64,000 bases of DNA from Pseudobutyrivibrio xylanivorans DSM 14809 (GCF_900141825.1 NZ_FQYQ01000010.1:1-64000); one strand, 5' to 3'. Counted from the first letter of the stretch, positions 17,501 through 27,060 are shown. Notes: generated from the sequence alone by a model not told the origin. A program made the numbers and translations.

Positions 17501-17809
17501 TTAGTCATATTCAAACATTCCTTGAATAGCATCAGATATATTAATGATACTCCAGTAATTGATTCTATCCACTTTATTACATACTCTTGCAACAGGATCT
17601 ATGAGCTTTATTTCCTCACAAATAACTGTCCCTTCAGTCCCTTCAACACCATTAATAGGGATGTTCATAGGATTTATCAAATCAGTATTAACAATCGGAC
17701 TAACATGAAACATTTTTCTTTCTTTGATAAATGCATTCTTACTTACAATTAAAAATACATTTCCAAATCCATTAATCTTTATAATGTCTCCCTGATAAAA
17801 TTCTTTCAT
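17501..17809 (-). CDS. MazF/PemK-like toxin candidate
   Basis: A 102-residue protein with a PemK/MazF-type beta barrel pattern: FYQGDIIKINGFGNVFLIVSKN at the N-terminus (where MazF has GDI/GD-V), then FHVSPIV, GTVICEEIKLIDP and a C-terminal helix. These toxins are usually mRNA-cutting ribonucleases. The ATG at 17809 overlaps the stop codon of the upstream XRE gene by one base (TAATG), so it is translationally coupled to its likely antitoxin. Activity is inferred from fold pattern and context only. Confidence 0.7.
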   Translation of the reverse strand: MKEFYQGDIIKINGFGNVFLIVSKNAFIKERKMFHVSPIVNTDLINPMNIPINGVEGTEGTVICEEIKLIDPVARVCNKVDRINYWSIINISDAIQGMFEYD

Positions 17810-18279
17810 TAAAACATCTCTCTTCCCTTTGGTTCTCCCCAATCAAATTTATAAGTTTGTGATAACCCACCGCACTCGGCTAATCTTTCTTCATAGGACT
17901 TATGTTTAAAAGTAAACCCTGCATTCAGTAATTCTCTCACTTGCTCATCGGACATTTCCTTAACTACATTCATATCAAGTACCTTTCCCTTTCTTACTAT
18001 TTCACTAGTATAGGTTAGTATTCTATTTGCAGCTGACAACTTTCCTTCCTCATCAAGAGGACCAAAAAACTCAGTTGTTTCTATCCCAAAATATTCGCCC
18101 AATTTTTCTAGATTCTGATATTTTGGAATAATACGCCCATTAACCCAGTCACAAAAGGTAGTATATTTTATTCCCAGATCATTACATACTTTTTTTCTAG
18201 ATACTCCTTGCGCTTTTAATAAGTATTTTAGATTATTTGAAACAATAATATTTGTATTTAATTCACTATTATCTGTCAT
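17809..18279 (-). CDS. XRE-family antitoxin/regulator
   Basis: HTH domain at residues ~12-70 (NNLKYLLKAQGVSRKKVCNDLG, then TTFCDWVNGR) followed by a C-terminal region that could bind the toxin. It is directly upstream of, and coupled to, the MazF-like gene. Two identical 15-bp palindromes lie in its promoter, one overlapping its ribosome site, as expected for autorepression. The pairing of XRE with a MazF-like partner, rather than the usual MazE, is notable. Confidence 0.8.
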   Translation of the reverse strand: MTDNSELNTNIIVSNNLKYLLKAQGVSRKKVCNDLGIKYTTFCDWVNGRIIPKYQNLEKLGEYFGIETTEFFGPLDEEGKLSAANRILTYTSEIVRKGKVLDMNVVKEMSDEQVRELLNAGFTFKHKSYEERLAECGGLSQTYKFDWGEPKGREMF

Positions 18280-18288
18280 ATATCCTCC

Positions 18289-18327
18289 TACGATATTTTC
18301 GTAATTTTATAATACGATATTTTCGTA
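18289..18327. promoter_or_regulatory. Twin operators of the toxin-antitoxin pair
   Basis: TACGATATTTTCGTA occurs twice, at 18289-18303 and 18313-18327, with arms TACGA/TCGTA and centres 24 bp apart. One copy abuts the ribosome site and the other lies between the -35 and -10 boxes. Confidence 0.7.
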
Positions 18328-18337
18328 TTTTATACAA
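18309..18337 (-). promoter_or_regulatory. Promoter of the toxin-antitoxin pair
   Basis: On the minus strand TTGTAT (18332-18337) is 17 bases from TATTAT (18309-18314). The upstream operator copy fills the spacer, so bound repressor would block polymerase. Confidence 0.6.
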
Positions 18338-18344
18338 GCCTCCA

Positions 18345-18373
18345 TAATAAAAAACGCCTCCCCTAAGGGAGGC
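18345..18373 (-). terminator. Terminator of the chemoreceptor gene
   Basis: GCCTCCC (18356-18362) pairs with GGGAGGC (18367-18373). On the minus strand the stem is followed by GTTTTTTATT. It lies past the stop codon of the gene at 18392. Confidence 0.88.
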
Positions 18374-18391
18374 TCAATAAGTTTTCTTTGT

Positions 18392-20077
18392 TTATCTCTT
18401 AAGCTCAAACTTCTCAACAAGCTCTTTCAACGAATTTGCATGCTCATTCATCTCGTGGCTGAGAGCCAGTGATTCTTCTGATGTAGCCGCATTATTCTGA
18501 CCTACAGAAGAAATCTCGCCAATGTTATTTGACATCTCCTTTACAGATACTGCCTGAGTATTTGAAGCCTCGGCAATGCTCTTAACCTTCTCAGCAATTC
18601 CCTGAACCTGAGCTACCATGCCATTAAGCTTCTCAGCTGTATCATTGGCAATAGCGATACCTTCTTCTACGCTCTTAAGCGATGCTCCAATAAGTCCTGC
18701 TGTATTCTGAGCTGCCTCAACAGTCTGTCCTGCAAGCTGAGATACCTCAGTAGCTACAACTGCGAAGCCCTTACCAGCTTCGCCAGCACGGGCTGCCTCA
18801 ATAGAAGCATTAAGTGAAAGAAGGTTAGTCTGATCGGCAATAGCATTGATAGTATCGATAATCTTTGATATTTCCTGAGATGACTCAGAAATAGCATCCA
18901 TAGCCTTAACTACATCCTGCATTCGCTGGTTACCTTCTACGATATTCTCAGCAACAACTTCAACCTCTTTAGAAATAGAAGTTGCATCAGTAGAGTTACT
19001 TGAAATCTGTTCTGTAATATCCTTAACTGTTACAGAAAGGTCATCAACAATATTAGCCTGTGATGTAACTGTATCTGCAAGGTTTTCACCTGCACCCGCG
19101 ATCTGATTTGCACCGTCTGAAACCATTTCTGATACTTCCATAATTTCTGTCATGGAATCCGAAATCTTTCTAGAGAATTCATCTATAGAATCCTGAATAG
19201 CTCTAAAATCACCACGGTATTCTCTCTCGAAATTTATATTGAAGTTTCCAGATGCCATTGTAGACATCTTATTCTCAATATCATCTATACAAAATGCAAG
19301 GGAATCAATAGCACTCTTAAGATTCTGAATAACCTTTCCAATCTCATTGTCCACATCAAAATCAATGTTCACGTGAACATTACCATTAGAAAGCTCTTCT
19401 GCAGCATTTCCAAGAATTGCCAAATCTGCGTCAATCTGTGTTACCAAATCTTTAGCTGTCTTCTTACTTTTTGTGGCTATAATCAAGAGTGCTACAAAAA
19501 GCATCGCAATGGCAATCATTGTAATAATTATGATTGTGTGATACTTATTTGCTGCAGCAGCCTCTGCCAACTCTCCTGTTTCATCCAATGAATCAGCAAG
19601 AGTCTCCGCCACTTCATTTAATGTTGAGTTAAAATATTCAACTGCTTCCTTATTCTGACCTGCTTCCACCATGGCAAGCATCTCATAAGATGTAGTCTCA
19701 AATGCCTTCCAGTTTGTTGTAAGTCTGGAACCTAATTCTTCATTATTAAGATTCTTAGAAATGATTGAAAAATATCCCTCAATCTTAGGAAAACGCTTTT
19801 CCAAATCTTCCTTCTGTGCAGCAGTAACTGATTCATCACCTGATGCTACAGCAAATAACAGACGCTTGTTGATTGTCTGTACGTCCTTACGAATTTCCAT
19901 CTGGTACTTTTCTGTTACGAACTGAACATTGTAAAAGTTATAAACATTCACAAAGATAACAGCCAGAAAAATACCCATTACGATGGCGCTGGTTAAGAAC
20001 ATCTGAATAGAGAAACCAGAAAAGTATCTCAACGCACCTGCAATAGTTCTCTTGTCATTTGCATTTTTAGACCTCAT
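18392..20077 (-). CDS. Methyl-accepting chemotaxis protein
   Basis: Transmembrane chemoreceptor of 561 residues. It has TM1 (~20-45), a roughly 140-residue helical sensor region resembling a four-helix bundle, TM2 (~183-205), a HAMP region with DVDNEIGKV, and a signalling domain with the hairpin tip [30 protein letters not shown]. The ATG at 20077 follows GGAGG; an earlier TTG in frame has no ribosome site. It is transcribed alone, divergent from the HD-GYP gene. The ligand is unknown. Confidence 0.95.
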   Translation of the reverse strand: MRSKNANDKRTIAGALRYFSGFSIQMFLTSAIVMGIFLAVIFVNVYNFYNVQFVTEKYQMEIRKDVQTINKRLLFAVASGDESVTAAQKEDLEKRFPKIEGYFSIISKNLNNEELGSRLTTNWKAFETTSYEMLAMVEAGQNKEAVEYFNSTLNEVAETLADSLDETGELAEAAAANKYHTIIIITMIAIAMLFVALLIIATKSKKTAKDLVTQIDADLAILGNAAEELSNGNVHVNIDFDVDNEIGKVIQNLKSAIDSLAFCIDDIENKMSTMASGNFNINFEREYRGDFRAIQDSIDEFSRKISDSMTEIMEVSEMVSDGANQIAGAGENLADTVTSQANIVDDLSVTVKDITEQISSNSTDATSISKEVEVVAENIVEGNQRMQDVVKAMDAISESSQEISKIIDTINAIADQTNLLSLNASIEAARAGEAGKGFAVVATEVSQLAGQTVEAAQNTAGLIGASLKSVEEGIAIANDTAEKLNGMVAQVQGIAEKVKSIAEASNTQAVSVKEMSNNIGEISSVGQNNAATSEESLALSHEMNEHANSLKELVEKFELKR

Positions 20078-20340
20078 AAAATTAACCTCCAATATAATAT
20101 GCCAGCCTTATGATTTCCATGAGTATTAATCCACACACCACCACACGCTTATTATATTGCAAGCAGACAATCAAATTGTTGATTTTCACATATTTTTTGC
20201 AATTTATAAATAAAGTTTTAACTATTCCAACGATTTTTTTTATTTGCACTTAGGTTACATAGTTTTGACATATTTTAATGCTATGCTTTTTTCATAATGT
20301 AGTATTGTGTGTTTTTTTAGAATTAACAGAGGTTTTATCG

Positions 20341-21657
20341 ATGGCAATTCTAGATTATTTCTTTTACAATTGGCCAAAACTTATTTTTGCTGCTTGGTTC
20401 TCAATATTTAACTTATTATTAGTTTGGGTTTATCTGAACGAGCGCCGCTATATTATAGAAAGATTTATAGTGGGATTCTTTGTCTCAAGCGCGTTTATGT
20501 CTATTATTGCAGAAATTGTTGGCGTTTCTCTTTATAATATTCTTATCGACAATGGTTTACTTATCGACAAATATAATTTCTTTTTCATAGCCATAAGCAT
20601 ATTTTTTGATGCACTATTTATTTTTATAGGTGGAAATCTATTTAGCCATTTCACTGGACAAAAGAACTATATAGGCGCCAGCATTTACATGGAATATGTT
20701 TGCTTGGAGCGACTGTGTCTTGTTGTAGCTACAAACTACACTAACTACATTCTTTTATATATTTTCTTCCAGTTTTCACTTTTTGCCCTGATGCGCAAAA
20801 AGTTGGATTACCTGTTCAAGGCAACCTCTTTGAAATGGAAAAGTATATTTGTATATCTGACAGGTCTGTTCTATATTTTGGATCTGTTATATTCTGCATA
20901 CCTACTATTTCCAGAACTTGGAACAAATGTTGTTAATTTTCAGAATCTATTTTGGCTGGATACAATGGCCCTTATTACTTGTTGCTTTGTATCTGGTTAT
21001 ATCAATATTTCTATTTCAGAGTCAAAGGAACATGATGGAAAGATAGAATATTTTGAAAGACTTCAAAAATCTCAGGAAGACATTATTACAACTCTCGCTG
21101 AAATGTCAGAAGCAAAATCTGGCGAGACTGGTCAGCATGTTAGACGCGTAGCAGAATATAGCAAGCTTCTTGGAACTAAGCTTGGACTTGGATACGAAGA
21201 GGTTGAAAACCTGAAAATTGCAGCCATGATGCATGACTTAGGCAAGCTGATGATTAGCAAAGAGATTATTGAAAAACCTGCAAAGCTCACACCAGCTGAA
21301 TATGACATCGTAAAACAGCACACTCAGTATGGCTGGGATATTCTTTCTAATTCTGATGGCGAGTTGATAAAGATGGCGCGTATCATAGCCGTACAACATC
21401 ATGAGTATTGGAATGGTCAGGGATATCCTATCGGTCTCAGTGGTAATGGAATTTCAATTTATGCTCAGATTGTGGCTGTAGCAGACGTTTTTGATGCGCT
21501 CACAAGTGAGCGTTCATATAAGAGAGCATGGTCAAACGAAGAAGCATATAACGAGATAATAAAACAGCGAGGAGAGCAATTCTCTCCTCGCGTGGTTGAT
21601 GCTTTTATTGAATGCTTTAACCAAATTCGCGTCATTAGGGACACTTATCTTGATTAA
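20341..21657 (+). CDS. Membrane HD-GYP domain protein, probable c-di-GMP phosphodiesterase
   Basis: A 438-residue protein with an N-terminal block of about six to seven hydrophobic helices (to residue ~225) and a C-terminal HD-GYP domain. The HD pair lies in MMHDLGKLM (~300). The HHEYWNGQGYP signature lies at ~355 and DVFDALTSERSYK follows, all residues for metal binding and c-di-GMP hydrolysis. The ATG at 20341 follows AGAGG; the upstream in-frame ATG has no ribosome site. It converges with the surface glycosidase gene, leaving 10 bp between stops and no separate terminator. Confidence 0.92.
   Translation: MAILDYFFYNWPKLIFAAWFSIFNLLLVWVYLNERRYIIERFIVGFFVSSAFMSIIAEIVGVSLYNILIDNGLLIDKYNFFFIAISIFFDALFIFIGGNLFSHFTGQKNYIGASIYMEYVCLERLCLVVATNYTNYILLYIFFQFSLFALMRKKLDYLFKATSLKWKSIFVYLTGLFYILDLLYSAYLLFPELGTNVVNFQNLFWLDTMALITCCFVSGYINISISESKEHDGKIEYFERLQKSQEDIITTLAEMSEAKSGETGQHVRRVAEYSKLLGTKLGLGYEEVENLKIAAMMHDLGKLMISKEIIEKPAKLTPAEYDIVKQHTQYGWDILSNSDGELIKMARIIAVQHHEYWNGQGYPIGLSGNGISIYAQIVAVADVFDALTSERSYKRAWSNEEAYNEIIKQRGEQFSPRVVDAFIECFNQIRVIRDTYLD
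21567..21591. repeat. Perfect inverted repeat inside the HD-GYP gene
   Basis: GCGAGGAGAG (21567-21576) and CTCTCCTCGC (21582-21591) are perfect inverses around a 5-base loop, near the 3' end of the coding region. It could act as an early terminator-like hairpin, but no T-run follows. Confidence 0.6.
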
Positions 21658-21667
21658 AACATTTTAT

Positions 21668-24600
21668 TTAGAATGGCTTTTTCCCTTTCTTAAAGAATAT
21701 TGCAACGGCACCTATGAGAACTACTCCAAGTGCAACGATAATTGCAACTATTCCGCCCATATTTGAAGATTCAACAGCTGCAGATGCCTCAATATCTGAT
21801 AAATTCTCATCAGATGTATTGTCTTCTGTGGCTGTTTCACTTTCTTCTGCAGTGTCTCCTACAAGCGGAACCTCTGGCTCCTCAATAGTCTCTTCTGTCT
21901 CATCAGACTCCGCTGCTTCATCCTCAGAATTGCTATCTGCAGCAACAACATTAGTTGTGTTCTTCTTTGTTGTCTTTGTTGTCTTTGTTGTCTTTGTAGT
22001 ATTAGCACTTGCAGTCTGTGTAATTGCAGGACCTGCCGCTGGAACACCTGCATCAGCTATAGTCTGATTCTGTGCTGGTGCTGTAGTTCTGCTTGAGCTT
22101 GCACTAGAAGAACTTCTTGATGAGCTTGAAGATCCAGAGCTTGTACCAGCTGATGGATTTGCTGGAGCTGTTGTAGGTGCAGGTGTTGGTACTGGGATTG
22201 GAGCAGGTGTTGGCTCTGCTGCTGACTCATCAGCTACTACCAGTGCAAAATCAAATCTATCTAGATTTGGAGTATAGTTTACGCATGTATTTACTCCACC
22301 CACACCATTCTTATGAGCGCGGTAATCATTGTTATAGAATCTAAGAGTATTCTCACCTTTCTTTAATACTACCTTTACGCACTGTGTTCTGAAGGAATCT
22401 ACACTATATGTGTTTCTGAAGTATACTGTCTGATTCTTACCTCCATTTACATTTAATGTAACGAATCGGTCAACCATCTGAGCATTGTAAGAATGGCTAC
22501 CAAATAGCTCCTTATTTGACTGATAAACAACCATATCATATACACCTGCCACTGGTGCATCATATGTGATTTCAAGGGCGTTCTCAGCATCCTCAGATGC
22601 AAGAATTTCCTTTACATATTTACCATTAGAAGCTACATCATTTGTGCCGATTTCAACATTTCCGATAAGCTTTCCATCCTCAGCTTCAACAGTGTCAATG
22701 TTCTTGTCATCTACCTTTGCAACTGTGAGCTTATCAACTGCAAGAGCTGCTGAGCTTGCATCTAAATCAATGATATTTATTCCCTTCTCAAGGAATACTT
22801 CTGCCACTGCATCGCTCCATGCATCTGCAGTAGCGGCTACCTTAACTGTTCTTACATGATTTGTTAATGTCTTATTTGTATTGTTGACGAATACATTAAT
22901 CTTTTCATCAGATGCTGAATTATATCTGATAGAAAGCTGGTGTGTTCCATTATTCTTAGCAAATACTACAAATCTGATTCCACCGCCATCTTTAACAGAC
23001 TTGTCTAATCCAACAGCATAACCTGCACCAGTGAAGCCTGCTACATCAGATGCTGTATAGACACTTGTAGATGTCTGTGAGCCAAGAATATTGTAATCGC
23101 TAAGCTCTGCCTCATAGGTCTTTGTTGTCTTATCTGAATCAACCGCGTTTTCATCACCAACAAATGTTAGATAAACACAGTCGATAGATGCCTTTCCTTC
23201 GCTGTCCGTACCTGTAACTGAAAGAGTATGGCTGCCCTTAGTAAGATATACATACTCTGTATGTAAACCTGACATGTAGAATGTAAGTGTATTCTCTAAA
23301 TACATCTCTGCTGCAAGAGCATCATCAACATAGAGCTTCTGAATAGCATTCTTTGGATCATTTAACTCAGGTCTCTGAGTGTTGTTTCCACTACCTGCTC
23401 CATATACCATATCAAATCTATAGAAGCCATCCTCTGGAGCCTCTACCTTAAATGTTGCCTTTGCCTCCTCATTATCTAATCCCTGTGCCTGGCCGGAACC
23501 TGAACATGCAAAGTTTGGATTCTTGCCTGCTCCTCTGGCGCCACCTGAAAGCTGAGCTTCCTCACCTTCAAAGGTCTTCTTCCAAGGGCCCACCTCTACA
23601 ACGCCAGCCTCAACAGATGAGTCAGCTGGTGTAATTGTAAGATTGTAAGCTGCAGCTGCTACAAGGTCAGACATCTTGATTGTGCAGCTTCCATCTTCTT
23701 CAACATCGAAAACTTCCTTCTTCATAAATGAAGGAGCCTCTGCTGCACCATTAATACCTGTCCAGTCTGTGCGCTCAAATTTAACCTCAATTTTGTCACC
23801 AAATACATTCTTATCAATATTAGAAAGATTAATTACTGCCTTCTCGGAACCACCAAAAATGATGTTTGAAGATTTCTTTGTATCATCAACAGAAGCTACT
23901 CCGTAGAACTGAGTCTTTGGAAGACCATCCGCATCGATGCTAACTGTCTCACCTGACATCTCTGCATACCACTTGTATAACCACCATGCACCGTTTGGCT
24001 CGTTATTAGATGCTGCCAGGTCAGCAAGGTTATTTGAGATGTGCCAGTATGCCAGACATGCTGTAACCTTCTCATCCTCGAATAAACCAATCCATCTTGA
24101 AAGACTTCCAGGTACTCCAAGGTGTGTGAAATCTGCATACTCGTTAATAACGATTTCTCTCTTCTCTGTAATAAGCCCTGGCTCCAACCAATACTTCTCC
24201 TCAAGTCTTCTGTAGTCAGCTACATTGTTTGGGAAATTGTTGTAAAGGTCGTTATTTAATACATGCCATGAAATCTGTGTTGGAATACAATCATTTTCAG
24301 CACAGAAAATCATGAACTGCTCAAGCTGTCTTGCCTGATAGCAGCAGAAGTTTGGACCAGCAGTCTTCGCATCCTTATCCACTGACTTAACTGCATCGTA
24401 AGCCTGCTTCCATGCTGCGTTGAACTTGCTCATGTCATTGCTCCAGATTTCATTGAACCAGTTACCCTCTGGCTCGTTGAACAGAACATATACTGCAGCA
24501 TCTGTAAGTCCAGCTTCCTTTGTCTGTCTTACCATTGTTTTAAGCTTCTCACAGTACTCATCCATTCCCTCGTACTCATATGGCCAATTAGCATAGATAT

Positions 24601-25981
24601 CTGGACATGCAATCTGGATTGAATCTCCTCCTGCCTCAAGGAATGTCTTAGCCATAACGTTGATATCACCATTTGGATGCTGTAAGCCCTCTGCTGGCTT
24701 CTGCTCACACATATATGGCTTGATGGCTGTCTGAAGGATAGCGCTTGGTACATTATCCTCACCCACACCGTAAAGATAGCCTGTAGCACCATGCTTTACC
24801 GCTCCTGTCTTCTTTCCCATATCTACATTCAAAATACCAGAGTAATCAGGCTTTTGAATTTCTGGGAAGCTGTCATAAAGCTCCTTTACCTGATCAGCTG
24901 TCAATGCATCATCATAGAAGGCTACATCATCCAAAGAGCCCTTAAAATCATTATCAGAGGTATAGTAAGATTTTCCAAGAGATGCGTATTTTAGGCTCTT
25001 GAGATAGTCCTTCTTTAGAAGCTCTGGTAAGACCTCTGTAACCTTTTTTGTGCCATCACACTGGTCTGTAAATCCGGCATCCTCGCCATTGATGTATACC
25101 TTGTACTCATCTGCCTTAAAGGTAACAGTGAGATACTGCCATTTATCTCTCTGTAATGGCTTGTTAAATGTAACCTTTGTTTTTACATCTGTGCTCTTAT
25201 TAGCATCACCTACATAGAGTGTCATATCGTAGGCACCGCCACCTGCTGCAAATGCAAAATCAGGATCATTCCACCAGTTTACTCCGCTATTTGTAGCTCC
25301 GATAGGACTATTTGATGCATCAAAGAACTTTGAATAGTTCTGTGCATCCTGACTTGGATTAACCCACATTGAAATTGTAAAGGCTTCATTACCAGCCTCA
25401 CCAATCTTTGCAAATAAATCCTCTGGCAAATCCATGGAACCCTTGCCTGGAAGAGTAAGAACTTTATTTCCCTTTAAGGAATCCTTCTTAACCTTTGCAT
25501 CATCTCTTAGAAGATCCTTTACAGAAGACTCATCTTCAAAATCATAGCTGTAGACTGGAGTTGGAATTTCATCGTCCTCTTCCTCTTCTTCTTTTTCTTC
25601 CTCCTCTAGGTTATCTTCATCGGACTTCTCGTCATTTTTTTCATCATCCATAGACTCGTCGGCGTCTGATTTCTTTGCCTTAGATTTTTTCTCCTTTGTT
25701 TTCTTCTCTTCAGATTCCTTGTTCTCAGATTCGCCAGTCTCAGCAGCCTTATCAGCTTTCTCGTCTTCCTCTGTCACTTCCTCTGAAGTATCTTTTTTCT
25801 CTTCAGTGTTTTCCTTTTCATCCTCTGAAGTATCCTTCTCGTCTTCTGCTTTTACCCCATCATCCACAGAAGCTGTAGCTGTATCCTCCTTTAAAACAGC
25901 CGCTTCAACAGGTACCCCCGTAAGCAACATTTGGGTGGCTAATGCAACAGCAAATGTCTGCTTAACCAATTTGTTCTTCAT
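21668..25981 (-). CDS. Cell-surface multidomain glycoside hydrolase (clan GH-A-like) with carbohydrate-binding modules
   Basis: A 1437-residue secreted, membrane-anchored protein. Order: signal peptide (1-28), a very acidic low-complexity region (~35-138), a LamG/concanavalin-like domain (~143-375), then a TIM-barrel-like catalytic region (~385-720). FNEPEG gives the probable acid/base Glu (~503) and VINEY the probable nucleophile Glu (~614). Two or three CBM6/CBM35-like beta-sandwich stretches follow, then a Pro/Thr/Ser linker with TTKTTK repeats and a C-terminal helix with a KKGKKPF stop-transfer tail. No LPXTG motif is visible. The NEP motif suggests GH39/GH5-type retaining activity. The neighbouring galactoside genes hint at a galactose-containing glycan. 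The start follows GAGGAGG. Confidence 0.85.
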   Translation of the reverse strand: MKNKLVKQTFAVALATQMLLTGVPVEAAVLKEDTATASVDDGVKAEDEKDTSEDEKENTEEKKDTSEEVTEEDEKADKAAETGESENKESEEKKTKEKKSKAKKSDADESMDDEKNDEKSDEDNLEEEEKEEEEEDDEIPTPVYSYDFEDESSVKDLLRDDAKVKKDSLKGNKVLTLPGKGSMDLPEDLFAKIGEAGNEAFTISMWVNPSQDAQNYSKFFDASNSPIGATNSGVNWWNDPDFAFAAGGGAYDMTLYVGDANKSTDVKTKVTFNKPLQRDKWQYLTVTFKADEYKVYINGEDAGFTDQCDGTKKVTEVLPELLKKDYLKSLKYASLGKSYYTSDNDFKGSLDDVAFYDDALTADQVKELYDSFPEIQKPDYSGILNVDMGKKTGAVKHGATGYLYGVGEDNVPSAILQTAIKPYMCEQKPAEGLQHPNGDINVMAKTFLEAGGDSIQIACPDIYANWPYEYEGMDEYCEKLKTMVRQTKEAGLTDAAVYVLFNEPEGNWFNEIWSNDMSKFNAAWKQAYDAVKSVDKDAKTAGPNFCCYQARQLEQFMIFCAENDCIPTQISWHVLNNDLYNNFPNNVADYRRLEEKYWLEPGLITEKREIVINEYADFTHLGVPGSLSRWIGLFEDEKVTACLAYWHISNNLADLAASNNEPNGAWWLYKWYAEMSGETVSIDADGLPKTQFYGVASVDDTKKSSNIIFGGSEKAVINLSNIDKNVFGDKIEVKFERTDWTGINGAAEAPSFMKKEVFDVEEDGSCTIKMSDLVAAAAYNLTITPADSSVEAGVVEVGPWKKTFEGEEAQLSGGARGAGKNPNFACSGSGQAQGLDNEEAKATFKVEAPEDGFYRFDMVYGAGSGNNTQRPELNDPKNAIQKLYVDDALAAEMYLENTLTFYMSGLHTEYVYLTKGSHTLSVTGTDSEGKASIDCVYLTFVGDENAVDSDKTTKTYEAELSDYNILGSQTSTSVYTASDVAGFTGAGYAVGLDKSVKDGGGIRFVVFAKNNGTHQLSIRYNSASDEKINVFVNNTNKTLTNHVRTVKVAATADAWSDAVAEVFLEKGINIIDLDASSAALAVDKLTVAKVDDKNIDTVEAEDGKLIGNVEIGTNDVASNGKYVKEILASEDAENALEITYDAPVAGVYDMVVYQSNKELFGSHSYNAQMVDRFVTLNVNGGKNQTVYFRNTYSVDSFRTQCVKVVLKKGENTLRFYNNDYRAHKNGVGGVNTCVNYTPNLDRFDFALVVADESAAEPTPAPIPVPTPAPTTAPANPSAGTSSGSSSSSRSSSSASSSRTTAPAQNQTIADAGVPAAGPAITQTASANTTKTTKTTKTTKKNTTNVVAADSNSEDEAAESDETEETIEEPEVPLVGDTAEESETATEDNTSDENLSDIEASAAVESSNMGGIVAIIVALGVVLIGAVAIFFKKGKKPF
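21967..22000. repeat. Tandem 9-bp repeat in the glycosidase linker
   Basis: TTTGTTGTC occurs three times in perfect tandem (21967-21993) with a partial fourth copy. On the coding strand it encodes TTK repeats of the linker; copy number may vary between strains. Confidence 0.8.
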
Positions 25982-26008
25982 ATATATCCTCCTCTTTTAA
26001 TGTGTGTA

Positions 26009-26026
26009 CTGTGGCATATACCACAG
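26009..26026. promoter_or_regulatory. 18-bp palindrome in the glycosidase leader
   Basis: CTGTGG-CATATA-CCACAG, perfectly symmetric in its arms, lies 28 bases before the start codon at 25981. It may be an operator or a leader hairpin. Confidence 0.45.
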
Positions 26027-26091
26027 CGCTAATATGATTTGATTATATGAATTATCCCGCCTTCTGTTTATGTCTAAAACAGCATCTAAGC

Positions 26092-26106
26092 ATGTCAAAA
26101 TGTGAT
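26092..26106. promoter_or_regulatory. Candidate AraC-type site, glycosidase promoter
   Basis: ATGTCAAAATGTGAT, about 111-125 bases upstream of the surface glycosidase start. It matches motifs at 29489 and 31870 in sequence, orientation and approximate distance. Confidence 0.5.
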
Positions 26107-26140
26107 TTAATTTTATAAGGAATAGTAATTTCCTCGTAAA

Positions 26141-26177
26141 GAAAAAAAACAGGAATCAGCATTACACTGATTCCTGT
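26141..26177 (-). terminator. Terminator of the galactoside ABC operon
   Basis: ACAGGAATCAG (26149-26159) pairs with CTGATTCCTGT (26167-26177). On the minus strand the stem is followed by TTTTTTTTC. It separates the permease genes from the surface glycosidase gene. Confidence 0.9.
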
Positions 26178-26201
26178 AATCAACAATATCGTATATACGT
26201 A

Positions 26202-27020
26202 TTAAAGTTTTCCTCCTGATGTTGCGATACCCTCAATAAACTGTCTCTGGAATATTACATAAATAACAATCATTGGAAGACAAGCAATAAGTGCTGCTGC
26301 CATCAGCTCTGGATAATTAGAAGAGAACTGCCCCTGCATCTTTGAAAGTGCGCTGGCAAGTGTAGTCTGATTTGTATCTGGACATACAATCATTGGCCAC
26401 ATCAAATCCTTATAGGCAAACACTGCAGTGAAGATACCCAGTGCTACCATTGATGATTTTGTCAGTGGTGCCATGATAAATAAAAATGTCTGACCAATAT
26501 TGCAGCCATCTAATCTTGCTGCTTCCTCCAGCTCCTTTGGAAGTCCCATGTATGCCTGTCTCAAAAGGAAGGTTCCAAATGCTGATACCAGACCTGGGAA
26601 TAACAAGCCCATCATGGAATTTGTCCAGCCTAGCTTACTTACCATGACATACTGTGGAATGATGAAAATCTGTGACGGTATCATCATCTGAAAAAGCACA
26701 AGACCAAACATCAGATTCTTTCCCCTGAAATTTAGTCTGGCAAATGCATAGCCTGCAATTGTTGATGTAAGCACAGCGCATAAAACGCGAAGTACAATCA
26801 TCATAACCGTATTAAAATACAATCTTCCAAAATTTACATTATGAAGAACTTCGTTAAAGTTGCTAAGTCTAAAATGAGATGGGAAAATAACAAATGGATC
26901 CATCTGTGTAGACTCACCAACTGTCTTGAATGCTGTAAGAACCATCCATGCAAAAGGAACCAGCATAACGAAGGACATAATCACTAGTACTATATATATT
27001 ATGGTTTTATTTTTGTTCAT
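26202..27020 (-). CDS. Carbohydrate ABC transporter permease (MalG-type)
   Basis: Inner-membrane permease with six predicted helices and the EAA loop EEAARLDGCNIGQTFLFIMAPL that docks the ATPase. The 272 residues fit the MalG/MsmG class (CUT1). It forms a transporter with the permease at 27061 and the binding protein at 28056. The ATP-binding subunit is not in the window; CUT1 systems in Firmicutes often share one MsmK-like ATPase encoded elsewhere. The substrate is probably an alpha-galactoside, judged from the adjacent GH36 gene. Confidence 0.92.
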   Translation of the reverse strand: MNKNKTIIYIVLVIMSFVMLVPFAWMVLTAFKTVGESTQMDPFVIFPSHFRLSNFNEVLHNVNFGRLYFNTVMMIVLRVLCAVLTSTIAGYAFARLNFRGKNLMFGLVLFQMMIPSQIFIIPQYVMVSKLGWTNSMMGLLFPGLVSAFGTFLLRQAYMGLPKELEEAARLDGCNIGQTFLFIMAPLTKSSMVALGIFTAVFAYKDLMWPMIVCPDTNQTTLASALSKMQGQFSSNYPELMAAALIACLPMIVIYVIFQRQFIEGIATSGGKL

Positions 27021-27060
27021 AGCTTTCCTATCCCTTCTATGTAAGAAGGTTCCCTCCTTA

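Noticed and set aside
21714-22067. Long serine/valine-rich frame opposite the glycosidase linker.
   Set aside because: It is a shadow of the repetitive coding strand with no ribosome site.
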